Positions 37,549 to 45,735 of a stretch of 64,000 bases of DNA are shown piece by piece. The translations under genes were made by a program, and so were the position numbers. Origin of the DNA: Prevotella sp. E2-28. GTDB lineage: Bacteria; Bacteroidota; Bacteroidia; Bacteroidales; Bacteroidaceae. The stretch is from the NCBI RefSeq assembly GCF_022024055.1, contig NZ_CP091788.1, positions 806,001 through 870,000 of the forward strand, given 5' to 3'. The notes under the pieces were generated by a model. The model did no database searches and was not told the origin of the DNA. It saw nothing but the letters and a program-made list of their open reading frames with translations. How positions within the stretch are numbered: the first letter of the stretch is position 1; every line of letters starts with the position of its first letter.

Positions 37549-37653
37549 GCAAAGATAAGCATTTTCTTTTAATAGTTGTCTGTTCTTACCATAGATTTTC
37601 CTCGTTTTATCTGCTTTTTATTTTGTATTGTCCTTGTTAATTAGTAATTTTGT
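37549..37653. promoter_or_regulatory. Divergent promoter region between DUF4419 gene and pectin operon
   Basis: Minus strand: TATCTTTGC (37557-37549), a perfect -7 box 44 bp before the DUF4419 ATG, with no obvious -33 box. Plus strand: TTTG (37622-37625), 19 bp, TAATTTTGT (37645-37653), 23 bp before the ATG at 37676. Confidence 0.75.
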
Positions 37654-37675
37654 CGGCTGAAACTTAAAACTGAAC

Positions 37676-39157
37676 ATGACCATGCGTAAATTTATGTTGT
37701 TTTTCCTGACGCTGGCAGCTATCTCCGTCCAAGCGCAGACAGCGAAGACTTTTACAGTAAATATCACCCCCGACGGAAAGGCTACGGGTAGGCGAGCATC
37801 GCTCGGGAATGAGGCTAATATGGTGGCTTATCTGCCTGAGAATCCTTCTGGCCGTGCTATCGTGGACTGCCCGGGCGGTGGCTATAGCCACTTGGCTACC
37901 CAGCACGAGGGTCACGACTGGGCTACGTACTTTAATGAGCAGGGTATCGCCTTCTTCGTGCTGACGTATCGTATGCCTAATGGCGACCGCAGTATTCCTA
38001 TGGGCGACGCCCAGAACGCCATCCGTATCGTAAGGGATTCGGCGCTGGTATGGCATATCAACCCAGAAGATGTGGGTATCATGGGCTTCTCGGCCGGTGG
38101 TCATCTGGCCTCTACCGTATCGACGCATAGTGAATACGACTGTCGGCCTAATTTCTCCATCTTGTTCTATCCTGTTATCTCGATGAATGAGCGCGAGAGT
38201 CATAAGGGCTCGTGCGTGAATTTCTTGGGTAAAGAAGGACAGAAAGATGAGAAGTTGGTGAAACAGTTTTCAAACCAGAACGCCGTGGTGCGCCATCTTA
38301 CGCCTCCTGCCATCATCCTCACGGCCAACGACGACGGCGTGGTGCCTCCTGTGACCAATGGAATTGCCTATTATTCCGCCATGCGCCGTATAGGTAATGA
38401 TTGCTCTCTGTATGTCTATCCTTCGGGCGGTCATGGTTTCGGCTTCCGCTCCTCATGGCCTTTCCACGACCAGATGCTCAGCGACCTCACAGCTTGGCTC
38501 CGCTGCCATCAGGCACCAAGGCGCGATGCTGTCCGTGTGGCTTGTATTGGCAATAGCATCACCGATGGCCACGGCATCGATATGAGCGATGTGAAGGCTT
38601 GGCCTGGACAACTTCAAAAACTGTTGGGCGATGGCTATGTGGTAAAGAACTACGGACGCAGCGGACGTACGCTCCTAAAGAAGGGCGATCAGCCTATCTG
38701 GAAAGAGCAGGCTTGGCGTGATGCGCTGGCTTTCAAGGCCGATGTGGTAATTATCAAACTCGGTACTAACGACTCTAAGCCAGTGAACTGGCAGTATGGT
38801 AATGAGTTCGAGAGCGACCTCCGTTCTATGATTGATCAACTTAATCCGAAGGTACCTGTGCTGAATAAGAAGGGTAAGCCCACAAAGAAACTTCAGCGCC
38901 AGCAGAAACCGCGTATCATCCTCTGCACGCCTATTCCTGCTTATAAACCCTCGTGGAAAATCAGCGATTCGGTAATTGTGAATCATATCATCCCTATAAT
39001 TAATAAGGTGGCTCAGGAAGAGAACTTGGAAGTGATAGACCTGCACACCCTCTTCAACAATGCCGACGGCAAGGCTATGCAGAGCGACGGAATCCATCCC
39101 ACCGAGGCTGGCGATGCTCAGATAGCCCGCGCGGTGATGGAAAAGGTAAAAAAGTAA
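37676..39157 (+). CDS. Two-domain esterase: BD-FAE-like alpha/beta hydrolase plus SGNH hydrolase
   Basis: 493 residues; signal peptide ends near ISVQAQ (start at 37676, or two codons on at MRKFM). Residues ~30-280 form an alpha/beta hydrolase: 'VDCPGGGYSHLATQHEG', nucleophile Ser139 in GFSAGG, late His in 'YPSGGHGFGF'. Residues ~285-493 form an SGNH hydrolase: Ser294 in GNSITDG, 'KLGTNDSKP' and Asp471/His474 in DGIHP. Both halves resemble carbohydrate esterases. Sitting before a rhamnogalacturonan lyase, it probably removes acetyl groups, perhaps from two positions, so that the lyase can act. The end of the gene runs into an 8-nt repeat that supplies its last codons and stop. Confidence 0.9.
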   Translation: MTMRKFMLFFLTLAAISVQAQTAKTFTVNITPDGKATGRRASLGNEANMVAYLPENPSGRAIVDCPGGGYSHLATQHEGHDWATYFNEQGIAFFVLTYRMPNGDRSIPMGDAQNAIRIVRDSALVWHINPEDVGIMGFSAGGHLASTVSTHSEYDCRPNFSILFYPVISMNERESHKGSCVNFLGKEGQKDEKLVKQFSNQNAVVRHLTPPAIILTANDDGVVPPVTNGIAYYSAMRRIGNDCSLYVYPSGGHGFGFRSSWPFHDQMLSDLTAWLRCHQAPRRDAVRVACIGNSITDGHGIDMSDVKAWPGQLQKLLGDGYVVKNYGRSGRTLLKKGDQPIWKEQAWRDALAFKADVVIIKLGTNDSKPVNWQYGNEFESDLRSMIDQLNPKVPVLNKKGKPTKKLQRQQKPRIILCTPIPAYKPSWKISDSVIVNHIIPIINKVAQEENLEVIDLHTLFNNADGKAMQSDGIHPTEAGDAQIARAVMEKVKK

Positions 39158-39177
39158 AAAGGTAAAAAAGGCAAAAC
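39145..39177 (+). repeat. 8-nt repeat (GGTAAAAA)4 at the esterase stop codon
   Basis: Four 8-nt units (GGTAAAAA, AGTAAAAA, GGTAAAAA, AGGCAAAA) begin inside the last codons of the esterase gene (VKK-stop) and form the leader of the next gene. Confidence 0.78.
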
Positions 39178-39212
39178 CGTAAACAATATACAAAACAAAA
39201 AAACTACAAAAC

Positions 39213-42200
39213 ATGAAATCTACAAACAAATCAATCATCATCTTCGTGCTGAACCTGCTGCCATTTTGGGGGCAGGCCCAGCGTTTACAACAGCCGCTGG
39301 GACGAGGTGTCGTGGCGGTAAACCGTTCGGGCAGTTCTATTCGCAGTGTGACCAGTTCGGCTGGTACTGGTTCGCTCATCTCTTGGCGCAAACTGGCGCA
39401 GGAGCCTGAGGGAACCACGTATAATGTCTATAAACGAACTTCCGCATCGGGTGCATGGACGAAAATCAACAGCAAACCACTCGCCGTGACCTGTCTCTCC
39501 ACCACGCTGACCAATAACGCGGAATATGCCGTCACGGCCATCACACCAGCAGGTGTGGAGGGTGAGATGAGTGCGTCCTTCAAGTATAAGACGCAGGCCT
39601 ATCCCAACGTGTGGTTCGACTTCAGTTTTGATGATAATGTTATCAAGCGCAATGACTATCGTACCAAGTTCTGCTGGCCCATGGATACCGATGGCGATGG
39701 AGAATATGATGCCGTGGTGGTAGATCGTCTGTATGCAGGTTCCGACGATAGTGAGGAGGGCGGTGAGAACACCTCGACCACCTCGCATAAGATTCAGGGC
39801 TACCGCCTAAATGGTGAGTTGCTTTGGACGGTGGATATGGGGCCGAATGTGAATATCTGCGCTGGTCAGAATGATATGGTAGTGGCCTACGATATCAACT
39901 GCGACGGACGTTGCGAGGTTATCATCAAATCAAGCGATGGCACCCGCTTCTGGGACAAAGCCAACAATACGTGGGGTAAATATGTGGGGGGCAGCAGCGA
40001 GGCCGATGTAGATGGCGATGGTGTAGTAGATTATCGCAGTCATTCCACCCGTGTACCACCCTTCTATGTCTCCGTGATTGATGGTGAGACAGGTGCTGAG
40101 ATTGCCTATAACGAGTTGAAATACAGTGAGGTACACGACGGTTCCGACACATGGGGTCGCAACACCCGCTCAAAGTATATGAGTTTCGGTTATGCCGTGA
40201 TGGATGGTCATTTCGCCATCTGCTACCTCGATGGCATCCACCCCTCGCTGGTGATGGAGTGCTTGGATCGTGACAATAACAAGACCCACCATAACTACGT
40301 CTTCACATGGGATTACGACTGGACTAGCGGCACGCCAATGAACTGGCATCATAGTGCCACCTGGAGTCGCAACGACAAACGCCCATGGCCTGCTGAGTTC
40401 CACCAGTTGCGTGTGGCCGATGTCAACGGCGATGGCTGCGACGAGATGATTCAGGGTGGCTATAGCGTGAATCCGTTGAAGGGCTGGTTCTGTTCGCCTG
40501 GCATAGGTCATGGCGACCGCTATATCCTGAGCGATATCGACCCCGACCGTCCAGGACTCGAGGCCTTCGCCATCCAGCAGAGTGCCCTTCTGGGACAGTT
40601 GCTCTACGACCCCGCTACGGGCGAGCATATCAAGGAGTGGTATCTGCCCTCAGTATATGACGTAGGCCGTGGTGCCTGTCTGGATATCGATGCCTCGCAC
40701 AAGGGTTACGAGATACTGAGCTATGCCGATGAGTTCGTCTATGACTGTAAGGGCGAAAAAACAGGACAGACTCGTGAGGGCTCTATGTACGAGGGCTCAT
40801 GGTGGGACGGCGACCTGCAGCGCGAGTGGATCAACTCGCCTGGCGGTAGTGGCTGGGGTACGAATATGATGGTCAGTAAGGTGTTGGGCAACCGTCTGAT
40901 AGAGTTCTCCCAGGAAAGCAGTTGGGCTACGCATGGCGGCACTGGCACCCGTCCTGCCTTCATGGGCGATATCATTGGCGACTGGCGCGAGGAAATCATT
41001 CTGGCCAAGCAGGATGCAAACGGCTCTACGGGCTTGGTGGGCTACACCACGAATATCCCCACTACCTATAGCCTCTACTGCCTGCAGCAAGACCCGCATT
41101 ACCGACTGGACTGCACCACACGTGGCTATTACCAGCATCCCAACACGGGTTTCTACTTGGGTGGTGGAATGCCTATGCCGCCCCTGCCGCCTGTCTTTGA
41201 GGCCGACGTACGCAACCAGATGGCGAGTGGCAAGAGCGTGATGTTCGACCTTCAAGGCAATAACCATGAAACGATAACTGTGGACCATGAACCGTCGGTG
41301 CTCTATCTGATGAATCCCAAGGGACATGACTATACATTTAGTGGTCAGGGAATTGCTGGTGAAATCATTAAGTCCTTGCAGGGTAAGGCTACCTTCAACT
41401 GCCCGCTTAACAATACAGGTAAGACCATTATCAGCGAGGGCGAACTTTGTGTGAATGGCGACATTGCCGGTCCCGTAGAACTGCGGGCTCGCGGCACGTT
41501 GTCGGGATGCGCCACGTTGAAAGATACCATCACTTTTGAGGGCGCACTTAACTATGAGGGTTGCCGACTAATTCCTGTAGGTGTGATGACCTTCAAGAAG
41601 AGCGTTACGCTGCCAGGTGATGTATATGTTGAACTGACCACAGCGGGAAACAGTCTCTATGTGGAAGGCAACCTGACTTTCAAAGGCACAAACTATATTT
41701 CTATCGCTACCAATCTGGAGCCCACTACCTATACCGTTGCTGAGTGTACTGGCACGTTGACCTGTGACGTGACGAAGTTGAAGACGCGTGGACTCGATGG
41801 CATCAACTACGACTTTGAGGTAGTGGATGGCAAGAAACTCGTACTGAAGATTAACGATAGTCGTGCCCCTCAGCAGAACGTGGTGTGGACGGGTGCTGAG
41901 AGCAAGGTATGGGACTATAAAGCTCAGAACTTCGACTTCAACGGCACTACCTCGTTCGTTTCTGGCGATGCCGTGGTCTTTAATGCCCAGGGCCAGCAGA
42001 AGAGCATAACCGTCAACGAGATGGTGGTGACCAGTGGGGTTAATTTCGATGCTGGCAAATACACACTCTCTGGCGAGGGCGGTATCTCTGGCGAGGGCGA
42101 CCTCACAGTCAATAAGGCAGCCGACGTGACTATCAACATGAAATACAGCGACTATACGGGTAAGACCATCATCAATGGTGGCACGCTCACCGTGCCAAAC

Positions 42201-43604
42201 TTCTATGACGGTGGGCAGAAGAGTGCCATCGGCGCTTCTACTGCTGCCGAGGGCAACCTGCAAATTAATGGCGGCACGCTCGTGCTGAGCAAGGATAATA
42301 TGGCTACCGACCATATTGTCACCCTCACCGATACAGCCACGATTCGTGTGACAACATCGAACAGTGCCCTTACGCTGAAGGGACAGGTGAAGGGCACGGG
42401 CTATCTGGTGAAAGACGGTCCAGGACGTGTGAACTTCAACTATGGTGGCGTGAACGGATTCGCTGGTCTCATCGCGAAGAAGGGAACCGTGGCTCAGGGT
42501 GCTTGGAACAGTTCTTTCGGCAAGGTGGGCTCGCCCATGCTGCTGGCTGGTGGCGAGGTACATCAGCTCGATGTGAACAGCACCTCTACCGTGCCAGAGT
42601 TCAACTATGTCGTCACTGTTCAGGAAGGCACCACGAATAAGATTGTGGGCTCTTCACGAGGCAAGATCAACGGTAGCATCAAGGGTGCAGGTAATCTGAC
42701 TATCGAGACGAAGTACGTGCGTTGCGACGTAGGGGCCAACTTTAGTCAGTTTGAGGGCAAACTCACGGCGCAGGGCTCTCAGTTTCGTCTGATGTCGGGC
42801 GTGACGGATATGAGCAAGGCGCAATTGGTCGTGGCTTCAGGCACGAATATCGCCCATTATTCTGGCGGTAAAGCCGATCAGGTGGCAGTCACGCTGAAGA
42901 TTGGTTCGCTCTCTGGTACGGCTACCGATGGCGTTTTGGAAGGAAAGAGTACCTATAAGATAGGCTATCGCAATGAGGATACGTCGTTCTCTGGTCTGCT
43001 GAAGGCTGCGGCGGTGACCAAGGAAGGCACAGGCCGACTGACCCTCCGCACGGCTGGTCATACCTCGCCCATCACCGTCAATGGCGGTACGCTGGAGTTG
43101 CAAAACACGACATCCAACGTGCTTTGTAGTGGACTCGTCACAGTGGCAAAGGGTGGCACGCTCACAGGTACAGCCACCGTCCAAAACGTCACCATGCAGC
43201 AGGGGGCTACCTATCTCTGCACGCTGACGGCTGCCTCTAATTCGCGCCTCACCGTGAAGGGCAACCTGCGTCACAATGGCGACACCATCTTGGTGCGCAT
43301 CCCTGCCACGCGTACATTGAAAGAAGGCGATGAGATCACCGTCTTCAATGTGTCAGGAACTCATTCTGGACAAGTCGTTGTGAAGTGTGAGAGCGAGGGC
43401 AACACTTACGAGTTCGACACCACCGATTTCCTGACTACAGGAAAACTGGTTGTCAAGAGCGTCACTACAGGCATTTCTCAAATTGAAAATGGAAAATTGA
43501 AAATTGATAATTATTTCGATTTGCAAGGTCGTCGCATCGCTCAGCCTCGGAAGGGTGTACGCATCCAGAACGGGAAAAAGATATTAAATACAATTCGTGA
43601 ATAG
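39213..43604 (+). CDS. Rhamnogalacturonan lyase (PL11) with long autotransporter-like repeat region
   Basis: 1463 residues. After a signal peptide (ending WGQAQ), residues ~25-655 form a PL11 lyase: 'GVVAVNRSGSSIRSVTSSAG', an FnIII-like segment, several calcium-binding loops of a beta-propeller (DTDGDGEYD, DINCDGRCE, DVDGDGVVD, DVNGDGCDE), 'GDIIGDWREEI' near 585 and 'GYYQHPNTGFYLGGGMP' near 635. Residues ~690-1400 are beta-strand repeats of the passenger-associated type ('TIINGGTLTVPNF', 'ITVNGGTLELQNTTSN'). The last ~45 residues carry the 'YFDLQGRRIAQ...NGKKI' tail, with a linker encoded by a 7-nt repeat. It shares this design with the truncated lyase at base 1. It should cut rhamnogalacturonan I at the cell surface; middle gene of the pectin operon. 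Confidence 0.92.
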   Translation: MKSTNKSIIIFVLNLLPFWGQAQRLQQPLGRGVVAVNRSGSSIRSVTSSAGTGSLISWRKLAQEPEGTTYNVYKRTSASGAWTKINSKPLAVTCLSTTLTNNAEYAVTAITPAGVEGEMSASFKYKTQAYPNVWFDFSFDDNVIKRNDYRTKFCWPMDTDGDGEYDAVVVDRLYAGSDDSEEGGENTSTTSHKIQGYRLNGELLWTVDMGPNVNICAGQNDMVVAYDINCDGRCEVIIKSSDGTRFWDKANNTWGKYVGGSSEADVDGDGVVDYRSHSTRVPPFYVSVIDGETGAEIAYNELKYSEVHDGSDTWGRNTRSKYMSFGYAVMDGHFAICYLDGIHPSLVMECLDRDNNKTHHNYVFTWDYDWTSGTPMNWHHSATWSRNDKRPWPAEFHQLRVADVNGDGCDEMIQGGYSVNPLKGWFCSPGIGHGDRYILSDIDPDRPGLEAFAIQQSALLGQLLYDPATGEHIKEWYLPSVYDVGRGACLDIDASHKGYEILSYADEFVYDCKGEKTGQTREGSMYEGSWWDGDLQREWINSPGGSGWGTNMMVSKVLGNRLIEFSQESSWATHGGTGTRPAFMGDIIGDWREEIILAKQDANGSTGLVGYTTNIPTTYSLYCLQQDPHYRLDCTTRGYYQHPNTGFYLGGGMPMPPLPPVFEADVRNQMASGKSVMFDLQGNNHETITVDHEPSVLYLMNPKGHDYTFSGQGIAGEIIKSLQGKATFNCPLNNTGKTIISEGELCVNGDIAGPVELRARGTLSGCATLKDTITFEGALNYEGCRLIPVGVMTFKKSVTLPGDVYVELTTAGNSLYVEGNLTFKGTNYISIATNLEPTTYTVAECTGTLTCDVTKLKTRGLDGINYDFEVVDGKKLVLKINDSRAPQQNVVWTGAESKVWDYKAQNFDFNGTTSFVSGDAVVFNAQGQQKSITVNEMVVTSGVNFDAGKYTLSGEGGISGEGDLTVNKAADVTINMKYSDYTGKTIINGGTLTVPNFYDGGQKSAIGASTAAEGNLQINGGTLVLSKDNMATDHIVTLTDTATIRVTTSNSALTLKGQVKGTGYLVKDGPGRVNFNYGGVNGFAGLIAKKGTVAQGAWNSSFGKVGSPMLLAGGEVHQLDVNSTSTVPEFNYVVTVQEGTTNKIVGSSRGKINGSIKGAGNLTIETKYVRCDVGANFSQFEGKLTAQGSQFRLMSGVTDMSKAQLVVASGTNIAHYSGGKADQVAVTLKIGSLSGTATDGVLEGKSTYKIGYRNEDTSFSGLLKAAAVTKEGTGRLTLRTAGHTSPITVNGGTLELQNTTSNVLCSGLVTVAKGGTLTGTATVQNVTMQQGATYLCTLTAASNSRLTVKGNLRHNGDTILVRIPATRTLKEGDEITVFNVSGTHSGQVVVKCESEGNTYEFDTTDFLTTGKLVVKSVTTGISQIENGKLKIDNYFDLQGRRIAQPRKGVRIQNGKKILNTIRE
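43482..43512 (+). repeat. 7-nt repeat (ATTGAAA)n in the linker before the C-terminal tail
   Basis: ATTGAAA, ATGGAAA, ATTGAAA, ATTGATA, ATT: heptamers encoding the linker IENGKLKIDN between the beta-repeats and the tail. Confidence 0.75.
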
Positions 43605-43640
43605 GATTATTCTAATTATTCAAATTCGTTTCAAATAAAA

Positions 43641-45626
43641 ATGAAAAAACAAAACAAAATGATGTTGGTAAAGAAGGCGGTAATGGGATTTTTACCTTTT
43701 TACCTTTTTACCTTTTTACCTTTAACTGCTTCGGCCCGCGAGGTGACCATTGCCTCGCCCAACGGAAAACTCGTAGTCACCGTTAGCGATGAGGGTGATA
43801 AGGCTACCTATGCCGTTTCCCTCAATGGACGTCAGATGATATTACCGTCGGTCTTGGGCTTTAAAGCCGACTTTGGCGACTTTACCCAAGGATTGAAAAT
43901 TACGAATACCAAGTCTGCTCATGTGGATCGCTCTTACGAGATGCGTCAGGTGAAGCAATCGAAGATGCATTATGTGGCAGAGGCACTCACCGTAGATTTC
44001 CAGAATGCCAAAGGGCAGAAAATGTCGGCTGAGTTCTCAGTGAGCAATAACGACGTGGCTTTCCGCTATCTGATTCCCCGTCAGAAGAATGATAATCCTA
44101 AGAGTGCTGTTATCCAATGCGAAGCAACAGGCTTCTCTCTGCCTGAAGGCACTACCACTTTCCTCACACCACAGAGCAAACCAATGGTGGGGTGGGAGCG
44201 TACCAAACCCAGTTACGAAGAGGGCTATAGCAACGATGGTGCTATGACAGCCCGTTCACAGTATGGCGAGGGCTATACGTTCCCCTGCCTGTTCCATGCT
44301 CCTGAGGGGTGGGTGCTTATCTCTGAGACAGGCGTTGACAGTCACTACTGCGGTTCTCACCTCAGCGACTATCCCTATACTATTGCTTTTCCAATGGCTG
44401 GCGAGAACAATGGTAATGGTACCACTACGGCTGCCATCGCCCTGCCAGGAAAGACCCCTTGGCGCACCATCACTGTTGGTGAGACCCTTAACCCCATCGT
44501 TGAAACCACCATTCCCTACGATGTCGTGGAGCCTCTCTACACGCTCAACCCAGCTCTTTCATCTCCCAAGTCATTCGGTCGCTACACATGGTCTTGGCTT
44601 ATCTGGCAGGACAACTCTATCAACTACGACGACCAGGTGAAATTCATCGACCTGGCATCGGCTATGGGTTATGAATTCTGCTTGGTAGATAACTGGTGGG
44701 ATCAGAACATCGGTCGTGACCGCATGGCAGAACTCTCGAAGTACGCTCAGAAGAAGGGGGTATCGCTGATGTTGTGGTATAACAGCAACGGTGCTGAGAA
44801 CGATGCACCTCAGACACCACGCAACTGTCTTGACAACAGTATTGCCCGCGACCGCGAGATGGCGTGGCTCCAGTCAATCGGCGTGAGGGGCATCAAGGTG
44901 GATTTCTTTGGCGGCGACAAGCAGGAGACCATGAAACTCTACGAGGATATCCTCTTCGATGCCAACCGCTACGGCATTCAGTGTATCTTCCACGGTTGCA
45001 CCCTGCCCCGCGGCTGGGAACGTATGTATCCCAACTACATTGCTTCTGAGGCAGTGTTGGCTAGCGAGAACGTGTATTTCAACGAAGGTGCTGCTAAAAG
45101 TCAGCCCTTTGACCTCACCTTGCATCCTTTCTGCCGTAATGCCGTAGGCACAATGGACTGGGGCGGCGTTATCATGAATAAATATATGTCGAGGGACAAC
45201 AAGACGCGCCATACCCGCAAGACAACCGATGCCTTCGAGATTGCCTCGGCCTTCACCAACCAGACGGCTATCCAGTGCATCGCCATGCAGCCCAATAACC
45301 TGCAGGAGTTGCCACAGGCTGAACTTGATTTCCTCAAGACCATTCCCACCACATGGGATGAGACCCACCTCCTTGACGGTTATCCTGGCAAATATGTCGT
45401 ACTGGCTCGCCGTCATGATGACCAGTGGTATGTGGCAGGACTCAATGCCTTGAAGGAGCCCCTCACACTGACCCTTGACCTTGCTGCCTTCAATGTCACG
45501 AAGCAGTTATGTGATCAGGTTGACAAGAAAGGTACTGTCACTGGCATCGCCATTAGTAATCTGAAACTGAAGAAGGGCAAGGCGAAAGTTACTATGCAGC
45601 CAAACGGCGGCTTCGTGGCTTACTAA
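43641..45626 (+). CDS. GH97 glycoside hydrolase, probably retaining (alpha-galactosidase type)
   Basis: 661 residues. The signal peptide contains LPFYLFTFLPL and ends TASA. An N-terminal beta-sandwich ('SPNGKLVVTVSDEGDKATYA') is followed by a (beta/alpha)8 barrel and a C-terminal beta domain, the GH97 plan. Asp421 in 'IKVDFFGGDKQ' fits the nucleophile of retaining GH97 enzymes such as BT1871 (Asp415), and Glu476 lies 55 residues later, the spacing of the acid/base Glu470 in that protein. This argues for a retaining alpha-galactosidase-like enzyme rather than inverting SusB. As last gene of the pectin operon it may trim alpha-linked side chains. The exact sugar is an inference. Confidence 0.88.
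   Translation: MKKQNKMMLVKKAVMGFLPFYLFTFLPLTASAREVTIASPNGKLVVTVSDEGDKATYAVSLNGRQMILPSVLGFKADFGDFTQGLKITNTKSAHVDRSYEMRQVKQSKMHYVAEALTVDFQNAKGQKMSAEFSVSNNDVAFRYLIPRQKNDNPKSAVIQCEATGFSLPEGTTTFLTPQSKPMVGWERTKPSYEEGYSNDGAMTARSQYGEGYTFPCLFHAPEGWVLISETGVDSHYCGSHLSDYPYTIAFPMAGENNGNGTTTAAIALPGKTPWRTITVGETLNPIVETTIPYDVVEPLYTLNPALSSPKSFGRYTWSWLIWQDNSINYDDQVKFIDLASAMGYEFCLVDNWWDQNIGRDRMAELSKYAQKKGVSLMLWYNSNGAENDAPQTPRNCLDNSIARDREMAWLQSIGVRGIKVDFFGGDKQETMKLYEDILFDANRYGIQCIFHGCTLPRGWERMYPNYIASEAVLASENVYFNEGAAKSQPFDLTLHPFCRNAVGTMDWGGVIMNKYMSRDNKTRHTRKTTDAFEIASAFTNQTAIQCIAMQPNNLQELPQAELDFLKTIPTTWDETHLLDGYPGKYVVLARRHDDQWYVAGLNALKEPLTLTLDLAAFNVTKQLCDQVDKKGTVTGIAISNLKLKKGKAKVTMQPNGGFVAY
43689..43723 (+). repeat. 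8-nt repeat (TTTTTACC)4 inside the GH97 signal peptide
   Basis: Four uninterrupted 8-nt units encode FLPFYLFTFLPL. The tract is the same as in the SusD gene at 13716, although the proteins are unrelated. Confidence 0.85.
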
Positions 45627-45656
45627 ATCTATAGAATAGATTATTTACTGAAAATA

Positions 45657-45710
45657 GAAACCGGTTCGCTGATTATTTTTGGCGAACCGGTTTCTTTTGA
45701 ATAGCTTTGC
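45657..45710 (+). promoter_or_regulatory. Fused terminator and promoter
   Basis: A perfect 13-bp stem (GAAACCGGTTCGC, 45657-45669; complement 45682-45694) ends the pectin operon. TTTG at 45678-45681, the last four bases of the loop, is 20 bp from a perfect -7 box TAGCTTTGC (45702-45710) that serves the next gene at 45736. The right arm of the hairpin is therefore the promoter spacer. Confidence 0.88.
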
Positions 45711-45735
45711 GCCATCATTAATAAATAAGGAAGAG

